64,000 nucleotides of DNA, taken from Amanita rubescens (lineage: Eukaryota; Basidiomycota; Agaricomycetes; Agaricales; Amanitaceae). Position numbers and translations under genes: made by a program. Shown piece by piece: positions 1 through 10,312 of the stretch. The notes under the pieces were generated by a model that saw nothing but the letters and a program-made list of their open reading frames with translations, ran no database searches and was not told the origin of the DNA. The stretch is from positions 122,105 to 186,104 of the forward strand of contig WION01000079.1 of NCBI GenBank assembly GCA_015039365.1. The letters run 5' to 3'. Numbering within the stretch: position 1 is the stretch's first letter; every line of letters starts with the position of its first letter.

Positions 1-250
1 TATGAGGGTACATGTCTGCACTTGTTTGAAGGATGCTATATTGGATAAAGACTCAACTATCATGGGAATATCAAATGGCACCCTCAGATAATTTCACAAG
101 AAGTTGGAAATCACTATTGCTGGTGAATCTGTTTCATGGATGTGGTAATTCATGCAGTGCCACAAGGGAAGGAGAGCAGGTACATACATACATTTAAAGA
201 TTGAAGCAGTATCAAATTTTCATGTTGATCTGCATAGCTACTCAGAACAA
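1..250. other. Unannotated left edge
   Basis: No gene, RNA or repeat boundary could be supported here. The stretch is AT-rich and precedes a degenerate tandem repeat. Confidence 0.4.
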
Positions 251-575
251 TGGCCTTGTTTGGCTTCACAATTCTTCTATGACCAGTGGAATCTGGACCA
301 CATGATTTTTCTACATTTTTGAAATTTTCTCACTTGCATTGCAAAAGTGTTTTGCAAATATCTCAAGCTTGGTTTTGTTTGGCTTCACCATTCTTATATG
401 ACCTGGATCACATGATTTTTCCGCATTTTTCAAGATTTTTTGCAGACTTTGCCATTTTTTACACAAAGCGTCTGAAAAAGTATTTTGCAAATATCTCAAG
501 TTTGGCTTTGTTTGGTTTCATCATTTTTATATGACCTGAATCATGTGAATTTTCCGCATTTTTTACATATTTTTT
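251..575. repeat. Degenerate tandem repeat, about 120-133 bp period
   Basis: Three related units can be aligned by the words TTTGGCTTCAC (259), TTTGGCTTCACC (378) and TTTGGTTTCATC (511). Each is followed by a TATGACC...CACATGAT...CATTTTT tract, and two are preceded by TTTTGCAAATATCTCAAG. Spacing is 119 and 133 bp. Open frames here are by-products of the AT-rich repeat. Similar words (CACATG, a GAGATATTTGCAA tract) recur at 32620-32770 on the far side of the transposon nest, so this may be the dispersed repeat into which the nest was built; that link is weak. Confidence 0.55.
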
Positions 576-675
576 GGGATTTTATTGGACATGTAAAGAA
601 TTCCAAATAGTACCAAATAGTGCCAAACATAATGGTCATATGTATATAGGGCCATGCCAATGTTGCCATTGCCCC

Positions 676-985
676 CCCTGCTGCTCGGAATTGTGCACGA
701 GAATTGAGCTTGGACTATTCGGACTTGACTCGTATTCCGAGTTGAGTCCGAGCTGGGCTAGCAGTAGGACTCTATATGGAACACTCGGACTGAGCTCGGA
801 TTCCGAGCTCAGTCCGAGCAGAGACAATCCTACTATATTCCGAGCTCAACTCGGATTCTACTTGGACTGAGCTCGGAGTGAGCTCGGAATACGAGTTCAT
901 GTTTTGGTGAGTCGTCTGCCATTTCTTTTGCTACTAGTAATCAGCTCGGATTCCGAGCTGATTACTCGTAATCCTCGTAATCCGA
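676..985. repeat. Cluster of CTCGGA/TCCGAG palindromes
   Basis: Within about 310 bp the words CTCGGA and TCCGAG occur many times, often as near-perfect palindromes such as GAGCTCGGATTCCGAGCTC (around 795) and CAGCTCGGATTCCGAGCTG (around 943). Arms carry CTGAGCTCGGA/TCCGAGCTCAG extensions. No TSD or terminal motif was found, so the element type is unknown. It directly abuts the truncated end of the old copia element. Confidence 0.6.
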
Positions 986-1015
986 GATTCTTAGGTGGCT
1001 CAGTGCTAAGTGCTC

Positions 1016-2971
1016 CTTTTTCTTTAAGATCTTGAATCAATTCTCGAACAACATCTTGTTCTTCTGTAATTTCTTTTTCAATTTCTAATGGTGTTTTATT
1101 ACCATAAGCATTGTCTTTCTGTATAACCGGTTTTCTAGATCTTTCAGATCTTCGAGTAGGTTCTACAGGTTTTTTAGCAGTTCCTTTGCCTTTTCCTTTA
1201 GTAGGTTTATCTTTAAGACTTTGTACAGGTAGATCTAATTCAACGCCTGTAGGTTGATCTAATTCAGCACCTTTGTCTTTTGAAGATGTATCTTTCTTTT
1301 CAAAGAAAGATTCTAATTTATCATCCCATTTAGTGTCATCATCATCATCATCTGATGAATCAGAACTAGAATGATTTTCAAGGTTGAAATCAAAGAAATC
1401 ATCATCTGAATGCTGCTGTTCAGATGAAATATCTCCTTTATTATCTGGTTTACCATTAGAGATATCTTTATCTGAGTTTTCAGAATTATCCTGCTCAATA
1501 GGCCTGATAGGGTCCAAGTTTTTTGTATAATTTTCATCTTGAGGTTTGGCTCTTGGAAATTTGGTTTCATCAAATTCAGCTTGGGTGGATACTCAAAGTT
1601 GATTTGTATTTGTCATGAAGCGGTATGCTTTTGCATTCAATTCGTATCCAATAAAGGTCATTATTTCAGACCTTGGTGTTAATTTATTTTCACGCGATTC
1701 ATGTGGGATAAATACCCAAGCTTTAGATCCGAATATCTTAAAGTAAGAAACATCAGGTTTCTTTCCAGTAAGATTTTCAACAGGGGTTTTCCATTTGGTT
1801 CGTCTAAGTGGAGTACGATTATAAACATGTACGGCAGTTTCGATCGCAAAGTTCCACCAAGATTGAGGGCATGAAGCATGTAATCTCAATGCTTCACTCT
1901 TTTCCCAAAGTGTTCTATTCATGCGTTCAACCTTTCCATTTTGTTGATGTATATATGGAGTAGATTTTTCATGAATGATTCCTACATCAGTTAAGTAATC
2001 TTGTATGTTTGTGGACATAAATTCGCCCCCTCGATCGGAACGAACGATTTTTATGTTATATCCATATTGGTTGTATATTTGTTTGTGCCAACCTTCAAAT
2101 ACTACAGCGACGTTAGACTTTTTCTGTAATGGTTTTACCCATACATGTGATGTACAATCATCAAATATTACAAGTAAATATTTCTGTTTATGATAAGATT
2201 GTATTGGAAAAGTCATCAAGTCACAGTGTATACGTTCAAAGGGTTGGGTAGCACGTTTTTCTGAAAGAGGAAAGCTTTGTGAAACAGCTTTTCCTTTTAG
2301 ACAACCGTTACAAGGTTCTAAGTCTTTAGGAATTGTTAAGGGAGGGAAACCCTCTAAGTTTTTAGAGCCTAATTTCAATATTTGTTGGCTAGGATGACCC
2401 ATTCGTTGATGCCAAATTTCATATCCAACAACATTAATAGTGATCATCATTAATTTATAATTTGAAGGTTTAATGATTTGACCTTCTGTCCACATTAATG
2501 TTTCGTTACCATCTCCTGGAAATCCTTCCAGTGATGCATTTTCAGAGCCTTCTCTGTAGAAAGAAATCCTATCATTATCTTGTTTTGCAATAAAACCTTG
2601 TTTACACAATGTTCCATTGCTTATTAGTCGTAGTGTGGCACTTGGCATATGTAGGACCGGATAAAGTTTCAATCTTGAAACCGAACCACTTTTAAGAGTG
2701 TGATCCAAAATCACAGTCCCTATACCTAATATATCTGCTTGATTATCAGCTGTAAATACTGAAGTAGGAACTTCATATTTTTTATAGCTGACAAAATCTT
2801 CTAAGTGTGCGGTAAAATGATGTGATGCACCTGAGTCACACATCCATATTGTAAGTCCTTTATTATTTTTATAACATTCAGGACATTTGCAAGAAGGTGA
2901 TTTACTACAAGGTAGATTATATGGATCTTGAAGATGTCCAATGTTAATAACATTAGCACGTCTACGATTGT
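1016..2971 (-). pseudogene. Old copia gag-pol, protease-integrase part
   Basis: On the minus strand this reads through a CKCPEC motif and the protease core (CDSGASHH), the GAG-pre-integrase H/H/C/C finger (WHQRMGHPS and CNGCLKGKA) and integrase (FDDCTSHVW, RSDRGGEF, GKVERMNRT), then an acidic-serine linker. It stops at about 1016, where homology to the intact copy ends before reverse transcriptase. One in-frame TGA lies at 1593-1595 where the intact copy has CGA. The other end is cut by the hAT insertion, whose 8-bp TSD begins at 2964. Confidence 0.92.
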
Positions 2972-2982
2972 TAGTGTTTACA

Positions 2983-3165
2983 GGTCCGGTCCGGTCCGGT
3001 TTTTTACCCAAATTTGGGAAAACCGTGACTGTGACCGGTCATTGAAAAACTCCCAAAATCTAGCAACCGTAACTGGACCACCCGTAACCGGTTACAACTG
3101 GTCCGGTCAAGCTTGCTTAACTGGTTATGACCAGTTGTAACATGACCGGTTATAACTGCAAAAAC
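2983..3165. repeat. hAT left subterminal repeats (ACCGGT family)
   Basis: Next to the left terminus are repeats of GGTCCGGTC and short palindromes such as TGACCGGTCA, GTAACCGGTTAC and AACTGGTTATGACCAGTT. The same words occur at the right end. Subterminal arrays of this kind serve as transposase binding sites in studied hAT elements; the role here is inferred. Confidence 0.75.
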
Positions 3166-4052
3166 TAAGGCTGGAACATCGACAAAGAAAGTTATCATTA
3201 GGATAATTAACTAGTACGCTACTGGCGAGTCTACTATTTAAAAACTAAGTACGGATAGCTATGCTAGTAATCTAGTGTAATCCGTGTCAGAATCACTGTC
3301 TGGCTCAAGTAAAAATTGCTCATCCTCCTCGTCCCACACCTTAGCCTCGTTGTCTACCTGCAATAAGTCAGTGTACTCATTGATGGCTATCTCATCAACT
3401 GCACTCGAGGTTACAGCTGCCCAATCCACAATGCTACCCTGCCACGCCGACTTCATAACAAGAAGTTGCTCCAGTCGATCAGAACCAAGATGCGCACGTC
3501 GTTCTGTGATAACTTGCTTGCTTGATGAAAACAAGCGCTCACATGGGACGGACGACGCTTGACACGGTAGGATGTCGAGCGCCATCCGTGCAAGCGTTGG
3601 ATAGGTCCGTAAATGATCCTAGAATGTGATATTAATTTAGTATGATAATACGTTCAATGGTTCCAATAACTTACCTGCCACCATTCCACAATATTGGTGT
3701 CCCTCTCAACATCCTCCTCCACCGTCTTGAGGTAGCGTCTCACTTCCGCACCACAGGTTTCCACACTATTCCCATGTTTGAGCAACGACTTGCGGTGACG
3801 GTCGAAATCCGACATAACGGACTCGTCACCATTGGCCTTTGCCATGCGTGATTTGTGAGGGGGCGCCATCACTGCTGCGCCTTGCGCTGGTCGACTTGCC
3901 CAGTAATGTTCAGCCTGTTAAGCCACATGTAAGGTATATAAATATGCAGTCTAATTAAACAGAACGCACCGTTTTCTCAAAAATTTCCAACGCTATATCC
4001 TGCCAGTTTTTTGCGTCCGCATCACCTGCCTCTCGCTCCCTCGCCTGCTCTC

Positions 4053-4377
4053 TGTCAAGCCCCTGTTTTACTCCTTGATACGCCGCATGCTTCGTGCATG
4101 TACTGACTCATGTACCCTACGCCCTATGACATAGTATGACTCATACCCTGTACCCTATGACTCATACCCTATGCCCAACGTAGTATATAAGTAGTGTATA
4201 TTGTAGTAGATACCCTAAGCAACAAGCTAGTCTTTCCTTGGACAGCTCGGAGCCTACCTTCTAAACTTGCCCTGAACCTCGACGGTTCTTGTATTCGCCC
4301 TCGCTGCTTGACACGGTCAGCAGTAGCTATAGAGTAATTGAGTCTTGTGTTGTGTAGCCTGTCTAAGGCTCGTGACA
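4053..4377 (+). repeat. Gypsy 5' LTR
   Basis: 325 bp, TG...CA ends, identical by eye to 10313-10637. It carries three TGACTCA words (4104, 4137, 4158), a TATATAA box at 4184-4190 and, about 30 bp further, the presumed transcript start at AAGCAACAAGCT (4217-4228). Confidence 0.96.
4104..4190 (+). promoter_or_regulatory. Gypsy LTR promoter: three TGACTCA sites and TATA box
   Basis: TGACTCA at 4104-4110, 4137-4143 and 4158-4164 precede TATATAA at 4184-4190. TGACTCA is the Gcn4/AP-1 bZIP consensus. The order and spacing are those of an upstream activating cluster and core promoter; the factor is inferred. Confidence 0.7.
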
Positions 4378-4379
4378 TA

Positions 4380-4391
4380 AGCTTGTTGCTT
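4380..4391 (+). promoter_or_regulatory. Self-priming primer-binding site
   Basis: AGCTTGTTGCTT, two bases after the 5' LTR, is the exact reverse complement of AAGCAACAAGCT at 4217-4228, where the TATA box predicts the RNA 5' end. This is the arrangement of Tf1/sushi-type elements, which prime reverse transcription from the 5' end of their own mRNA instead of a tRNA. I saw no obvious tRNA-type primer site here. Confidence 0.8.
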
Positions 4392-4535
4392 TTCTTCACA
4401 CCACTCACCACGAATTTCCTACGGATTTTCCTTGCTATCGCCCTGATAGCACACCTCACATACCTTTACCTTGTAGCAGTTTATATTGCACAAATACATC
4501 AACAACTCTACACAACCCCAAACACCCGCTAAACC

Positions 4536-5873
4536 ATGGCCCTACCAGCTGCGTTCACCGCCATCGCGCTGGCAGGTTTCACTTACATCATGAGACGAAA
4601 CAGAATACAGATTGTGCAGCCGACTTTCGACGAAGCCGGAAACCTCACTGGAGCAGTCGCAGCAACGGCAGTACCCACTATGGAAACAATCGCAGCGGAA
4701 ACCGAAGACGCGACTGTTGCTGCTGCAGCAATGGGAGCAAACATTGCAAACGTTGTAGAACAATTACGGATACAAAATGAAAACTTCCAAAGACAACTGG
4801 CGCAACAACAACAGGAGTTTGAAAGACAACTCGGACGAGAACGGAGAGCCGCAGAAAGAGCCGACAGAGACGCTGACAGACTTAGGACACGACCACCGGA
4901 ATTAAAGATAGAACCACCGGAACATTACGAAGGTGAACCAGCGGAAATCGATTCATGGCTCAGAAGGATGAATTATTACTTCGTCCAAGTAAGGTTAACG
5001 GATGACATCGCACGGGTCACATATGCAATCCAACGGATCAGGAAAGGAAAAGGAAACCGGGCATCGAATTGGGCAAATGGGAAAATAGGAGAAATTGCAC
5101 AAAACGATGAAGAAAGGATCCGATTTGCGGCGACTTATCCCGGACGAACCTGTACGCATTATCAAGCGTGCACGGAAGTACCAGCAGAAACGGCAACAGA
5201 TGATCATCCGGAATGGGAGAGATATGAATTTATTCACAAACCACCTTTCGTAAACTGGAACGCATTCGCAGAAGAAGCAAGACAATACTTCTTAACAACG
5301 GAGACACGCGACGAGGCAATAAAGAAACTCCGGGAGTTGAAACAAGGAGATAAAACCATCGAAGAATACATCATCGAATTCAAAGGATGGGCTCAACTCT
5401 CAGGCTTTGACGAAATCGCCTTGATCGACCAATTTAAGAAAGGCGTTAAAGTCGGAGTAGGGAGAAGAGTAATCGAATTGGGAAATCCCGGAGATGGCAG
5501 CGCGCCAGGACAACTCCAAGCATGGTACACAAGAGCAACGGAAATAGAAAAACAATTCCGGGAAGCCGAAAGGTACTATGGGAAAAGAGAATTCAAAGTC
5601 ACAAGGACAAATGCACAAGCCGGGCCAAGCCAACCAAAAAAGGAAACAATCACGGTCAAAGTTAAAGACGAAAATGCAATGGATGTAGACCAAACCCCGA
5701 CAACCCGTCCTCCACCGAAATGTTATAACTGTGGAAAAATCGGTCACATCGCAAAATACTGCAAAGGGAAAACCGTGATTAGGAGGCAAGCTGTAGGAGA
5801 CTACTTCGGATCAATGACCGAAGAAGAAAAGACGGAAATGAAAGAGAAGTTGGGTTTTGTGAAAGATCAATGA
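4536..5873 (+). CDS. Gypsy Gag polyprotein
   Basis: This 445-residue structural protein forms the particle that packages the element RNA. It starts with a hydrophobic stretch (residues 1-19), unusual for Gag, followed by a Gln/Glu/Arg-rich probable coiled coil (about 75-120). A retrotransposon-gag core (about 125-330) holds WLRRMNYYF and FVNWNAFAEEARQYF. A CCHC zinc knuckle CYNCGKIGHIAKYC lies near residues 395-408. The reading frame is intact. The last codons contain a G GGT TTT slippery heptamer (5852-5858), and the TGA stop overlaps the pol ATG. Confidence 0.93.
   Translation: MALPAAFTAIALAGFTYIMRRNRIQIVQPTFDEAGNLTGAVAATAVPTMETIAAETEDATVAAAAMGANIANVVEQLRIQNENFQRQLAQQQQEFERQLGRERRAAERADRDADRLRTRPPELKIEPPEHYEGEPAEIDSWLRRMNYYFVQVRLTDDIARVTYAIQRIRKGKGNRASNWANGKIGEIAQNDEERIRFAATYPGRTCTHYQACTEVPAETATDDHPEWERYEFIHKPPFVNWNAFAEEARQYFLTTETRDEAIKKLRELKQGDKTIEEYIIEFKGWAQLSGFDEIALIDQFKKGVKVGVGRRVIELGNPGDGSAPGQLQAWYTRATEIEKQFREAERYYGKREFKVTRTNAQAGPSQPKKETITVKVKDENAMDVDQTPTTRPPPKCYNCGKIGHIAKYCKGKTVIRRQAVGDYFGSMTEEEKTEMKEKLGFVKDQ
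5852..5873 (+). promoter_or_regulatory. Gag/pol recoding region: GGGTTTT and ATGA overlap
   Basis: In gag frame the sequence reads TTG GGT TTT, so GGGTTTT (5852-5858) fits the X XXY YYZ pattern for -1 frameshifting. A -1 slip enters pol frame with no stop before the pol ATG. Twelve bases further on, the gag stop and pol start overlap as ATGA (5870-5873), an alternative route by stop-restart. Which one operates cannot be told from sequence. Confidence 0.6.
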
Positions 5874-8800
5874 AGGATAGTCCCTCTTCGTTGATCTCCG
5901 ATCGATGTATTTATGAATCTCTAGTACCTTCCGAATATGTATCCCTTGAATCAATAATATACGAGGTGAAACAAAAGGAAGGAAAGATTCGAAACACATC
6001 GATAAGGGACAAAACAAGCAAACTCAGAAATTCATCGTCCGCATGGATGATAAGACAATTATGGAAATACCCGGAACAAGGAGTTACGCAATTACGAACG
6101 TTCGCCCACCAAACCTTTAGAGAACAAATTGATGAAGAGTTAATCAATAAAATCAATGATCTCGAAGAGGAAGAAGCAATTTGGTACCTGCGAAAACTCA
6201 GAGAACCGCAATGGATCGGAGCATCAGGACACAGGGAAATGGATATACGAATCATCCTCACCACCCTGGATACAGAAGAAAGCTTCGACACCATAGCATT
6301 AATCGATAGCGGATGCATGATGTCTGCGATATCCAAACAATTTGTCGAGGAACATAAAATCAACACAACCAAATTACCACGAGCAATAACCGCTACTAAC
6401 GCCGACGGAACGTTAAACGTCGGAGGAAAGATAACGGATATGGTCACAATCAAAATGAGAATTTACGACCATGAAGAAACGCTAGAACTGGCAGTGGTAA
6501 ACATTGGAAAGAAAGACGTATTCCTCGGGCATGACTGGTTGGAACATCATAACCCAGAAATAGAATGGAGAAAGGCCCAAATAAAATTCTCAAAATGTCC
6601 AGGAGAATGTTACGACGAATCATGGGTCAGAGAACCAGAAGATGAAATCGATCAATATAATCCAGAAGAAGATAAAATATTGGCCATCGATATCGATCGA
6701 CCCGAATTCATACGACATGTTGATCTCCCCTGGATAAAAGTACGTGCAAAATCAAACTTTGCGACTGATATTGCAGGAGCGAACCAAATCGAGAGAACTT
6801 GGAAGGAAATAGTACCGGAAGCCTATCGCGAATACAAGGAAGTATTCGAAAAACAAACATTCGACCAATTACCGCCGAGAAGGGCATGGGACCACGCGAT
6901 TGAATTAACACCAGGAGCAAAAATGGTGGATTGCAAAATATACCTGTTAAATCCAGAAGAACAAAAACAATTGGACGAATTCCTGAAAGAACAACTGGAA
7001 ACGGGAAGAATCAAACCAAGTAAATCGCCCATGGCATCACCATTCTTCTTCGTGAAAAAGAAAGATGGAAAACTACGACCGGTCCAAGATTATCGAAAAT
7101 TAAATGAAATGACTATCAAAAACAGATATCCATTGCCGCTAATCTCGGAATTAATCGACAAATTATCCGAAGCAAAGTACTTCTCGAAAATGGACGTAAG
7201 ATGGGGATACAACAACATCAGGATCAAAGAAGGAGACGAATGGAAGGCCGCATTCCGAACGAATCGGGGATTATTCGAACCACTAGTAATGTTCTTCGGA
7301 TTAACCAACTCACCAGCGACATTCCAAACAATGATGAACGACATCTTCAGAGAAGAAATCGCGGAAGGATGGGTCGTAATCTATATGGACGACATCTTGG
7401 TATTTTCGAAAGACAAAAAAGAACACCAAGAACAAGTCAAGAGAATCCTTGAGAAATTACGACACCATCAACTGTCATTAAAAGCGGAGAAATGCTACTT
7501 CGAACAAGAAGAAATCGAATTCCTAGGGTTAATCATTTCGAATAAAGGAATACGGATGGATCCAAATAAAGTAAAGGCAATAGCCGAATGGCCAGCGCCG
7601 ACGACAAAAAGAGAACTTCAACAATTCCTCGGATTCGTTAACTTCTATCGAAGATTCATTAAAGGTTTCGCAAAAATAGCGAAAGCATTAACGAAACTAA
7701 CAGGAAAGATCGAATGGTTATGGACGGAATTACAACAAGAAGCATTCGAAGAATTAAAAAAGGAAATTGCTTCCGAAAGAGTCCTTATCATCCCCAAACC
7801 AGGAAGACCTTTCCGAATGGAAACGGATGCGTCAGATTTCGCGATCGCGGCAATACTTTCTCAACTCGACGATGATGGAATTTGGAAACCTGTAGCGTTC
7901 ATATCAAAAGCGTTGAACGATGCGGAAAGAAACTACGAAGTATATGACAAAGAAATGCTAGCGGTAATGCATGGATTCTATGATTGGGCTCATTACCTCA
8001 AAGGAACAGATACGGTAACGGAAGTATTGACAGACCATCAAAATCTTACATACTTTCGAAAACCACAAAACCTGAACAGAAGACAAGCCCGATGGATCAT
8101 GGATCTGCAAGAATATAACTTCGTTATAAAACATCGATCAGGGAAAACAAATACTAAAGCCGACATCCTATCCAGAAGAGCCGGACATCAAAAGGGAGAA
8201 AACGATAACGAAGGTGTCATCCTCCTAAAAGAAGACGTATTCGGAAAAATCGAAATCAGAATAGATGACGAAAGTTACGAATGGCTAAGTATCCGACAAG
8301 AAATTCGTAACACCCATCGTCGATATTTCGACAAACAAGTAACCAAGGGAATAAAAGAAAAAGACCCGGATTTCAAATACGACACCCTCGATCAATGTTG
8401 GGAATGGAAAGGACGAATATACGTACCGGCAAAACCAGAAATACGGGAAAGGGTAATAGCATCAAATCATGACGTAAAAACAGCGGGACATCCGGGAGTC
8501 GCAAAAACTCTAGAATTGACAACAAGAGGATTCTGGTGGCCAAACATGCGACGAGACATCGAAACGTACATCAAAGCATGTCATCAGTGTCAGATCAATA
8601 AACCCGATAGACAACCACGAGCGGCGCCGTTGCAACCAAATGAAATCCCGTCGGAACCCTGGGCAGTAATCAGCGTGGATCTCATCGGACCATTGGTACC
8701 GTCAAAAGGAAAAGACATGATCCTGGTAATAGTTGACCGATTCTCAAAAAAGGCTTACTTCATTCCATGCAACACGACGATAACATCACAAGGAGTGGCA

Positions 8801-9958
8801 AACCTTTATCGGGAACATATATTCAAGGAACAAGGATTACCGAAAAAGGTTATATCAGATCGAGGAACGCAATTCATATCCGGATTTATGAAAGGGCTGT
8901 ACCAAACACTCGGGATAGAAGCAAATCCCTCAACGGCGTATCACCCGCAAACGGACGGGCAAACGGAACGGGTAAACCAAGAACTGGAAGAATACCTACG
9001 AATGTATGTAAACGAAAAACAGGACGACTGGACGGATTGGCTTCCTATAGCGCAATTCTGCCATAACGATCGACGACATTCGGCAACAGGATTCTCTCCT
9101 TTCATGATTACAACGGGAAGAAACCCGTTCAAAGGGACAGAAGGGAAAATAGAAACGGCAAATCACTCAGCCGCGGAGTACATCGAAAAATTCAAAGAAA
9201 CATGGAAAACGGTGAAGGCGAATTTGGAACAAGCCGCCGAAAGGATGAAAAAACAACATGACAAACATGTCAAACCATCCCGACGGTATCAACCAGGAGA
9301 TCGAGTATATCTAGATTCGTCCAAAATTAAAACAACAAGGACATCAAAGAAACTCGACGCAAAATTCCACGGACCGTTCAAGGTAATTTCCGAGGTAGGG
9401 AAGTCAGCATACAAACTGGAATTGCCACCGACATGGGGAATACACGACGTCTTCCACGAATTGAAACTCAAACCAGTTTACGAACCGCAATTCCCGGCGC
9501 AGCAGGAAAACGAACCCCGACCACCACCGGAAATTATTAATGGACGTGAAGAATACGAAGTGGAAGCCGTGAAAGGGGTAAGAAAAACGAGGCAAGGGAA
9601 ACGTTTCCTGGTGAAATGGAAAGGATTGCCCGAAGAAGAAAATACCTGGGAACCCGAGGAACACATGGGAAACGCGAAGAAGGCAATAAAAGAATACTAT
9701 AAAAAGAACCCTTCAGCGTTACGCCAAAACAAACCCCTTCCTCTCCTCCCCCCATCGTCTCTGTCTCCAACCCCCTCTGCACCGCCGACACCGACACCTC
9801 CGCACCTCCTCCCCCTCTATATTCCACATCCGCGCCTTTATGGGTGGGATGACAAGGCCTTCGACGAAGAGTATCGACGAAAACTCGAAGGGAACTGGCA
9901 ACGCTGGAAGAGCGCACGCGAAGAAGCGAATTCGTCACAAGGACCCACACCAGTTTAA
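5870..9958 (+). CDS. Gypsy Pol: protease, RT, RNase H, integrase, chromodomain
   Basis: An intact 1362-residue polyprotein. Domains: aspartic protease (LIDSGCMMS, Asp near 145); reverse transcriptase with YMDD near 505; RNase H (DASDFA near 652); integrase with the HHCC finger (HDVKTAGH to CHQC, about 866-905) and catalytic D/D/E in VDLIGP, SDRGTQF and QTERVNQELEE (near 936, 997, 1033); and a C-terminal chromodomain (about 1225-1275, FLVKWKGLPEEENTWEPEE). A proline-rich tail follows. Integrase chromodomains define chromoviruses and are known to bind modified histones. It lies in the -1 frame relative to gag and is probably expressed as a fusion or by reinitiation. Confidence 0.97.
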   Translation: MKDSPSSLISDRCIYESLVPSEYVSLESIIYEVKQKEGKIRNTSIRDKTSKLRNSSSAWMIRQLWKYPEQGVTQLRTFAHQTFREQIDEELINKINDLEEEEAIWYLRKLREPQWIGASGHREMDIRIILTTLDTEESFDTIALIDSGCMMSAISKQFVEEHKINTTKLPRAITATNADGTLNVGGKITDMVTIKMRIYDHEETLELAVVNIGKKDVFLGHDWLEHHNPEIEWRKAQIKFSKCPGECYDESWVREPEDEIDQYNPEEDKILAIDIDRPEFIRHVDLPWIKVRAKSNFATDIAGANQIERTWKEIVPEAYREYKEVFEKQTFDQLPPRRAWDHAIELTPGAKMVDCKIYLLNPEEQKQLDEFLKEQLETGRIKPSKSPMASPFFFVKKKDGKLRPVQDYRKLNEMTIKNRYPLPLISELIDKLSEAKYFSKMDVRWGYNNIRIKEGDEWKAAFRTNRGLFEPLVMFFGLTNSPATFQTMMNDIFREEIAEGWVVIYMDDILVFSKDKKEHQEQVKRILEKLRHHQLSLKAEKCYFEQEEIEFLGLIISNKGIRMDPNKVKAIAEWPAPTTKRELQQFLGFVNFYRRFIKGFAKIAKALTKLTGKIEWLWTELQQEAFEELKKEIASERVLIIPKPGRPFRMETDASDFAIAAILSQLDDDGIWKPVAFISKALNDAERNYEVYDKEMLAVMHGFYDWAHYLKGTDTVTEVLTDHQNLTYFRKPQNLNRRQARWIMDLQEYNFVIKHRSGKTNTKADILSRRAGHQKGENDNEGVILLKEDVFGKIEIRIDDESYEWLSIRQEIRNTHRRYFDKQVTKGIKEKDPDFKYDTLDQCWEWKGRIYVPAKPEIRERVIASNHDVKTAGHPGVAKTLELTTRGFWWPNMRRDIETYIKACHQCQINKPDRQPRAAPLQPNEIPSEPWAVISVDLIGPLVPSKGKDMILVIVDRFSKKAYFIPCNTTITSQGVANLYREHIFKEQGLPKKVISDRGTQFISGFMKGLYQTLGIEANPSTAYHPQTDGQTERVNQELEEYLRMYVNEKQDDWTDWLPIAQFCHNDRRHSATGFSPFMITTGRNPFKGTEGKIETANHSAAEYIEKFKETWKTVKANLEQAAERMKKQHDKHVKPSRRYQPGDRVYLDSSKIKTTRTSKKLDAKFHGPFKVISEVGKSAYKLELPPTWGIHDVFHELKLKPVYEPQFPAQQENEPRPPPEIINGREEYEVEAVKGVRKTRQGKRFLVKWKGLPEEENTWEPEEHMGNAKKAIKEYYKKNPSALRQNKPLPLLPPSSLSPTPSAPPTPTPPHLLPLYIPHPRLYGWDDKAFDEEYRRKLEGNWQRWKSAREEANSSQGPTPV

Positions 9959-10312
9959 AGTGACTGATGCCTGTAGCAACAAGATCCGATACGAACAGGG
10001 AGAGAAAAAGAAAGAAACAATGAGGAATCGGGAGAGGACGCGCCTAGGCAAGATCATGGGTGACGCCTCGAACGAGGAATCGCGAGATGTCAATAGGGTA
10101 TTCGGTGAACCCTGGAGACGGACCCCTATGTGGAAAGTCGAAAGGCCTAACCCTAGCACTCGATAGTAACCTCCCGTCGGCATTGGACGCAGGTCTGGTA
10201 ACGGGTAAAGACGAAGGAGCATCAGGAAGAACGTGAGTGCCAATTGTCATACCATCGAATTTTTGGATCCCCTTCCAGTTCGTCTGGAATCCGAACCTTG
10301 GAACGGAGGCTA
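9959..10312 (+). other. Gypsy 3' untranslated region with polypurine tract
   Basis: Non-coding stretch between the pol stop and the 3' LTR. A purine-rich TGGAACGGAGG at about 10299-10309 is the likely plus-strand primer. Nothing else recognised. Confidence 0.5.

Noticed and set aside
9537..9950. 137-codon minus-strand frame antisense to gypsy pol
   Set aside because: Shadow of the proline-rich pol tail; no independent support.
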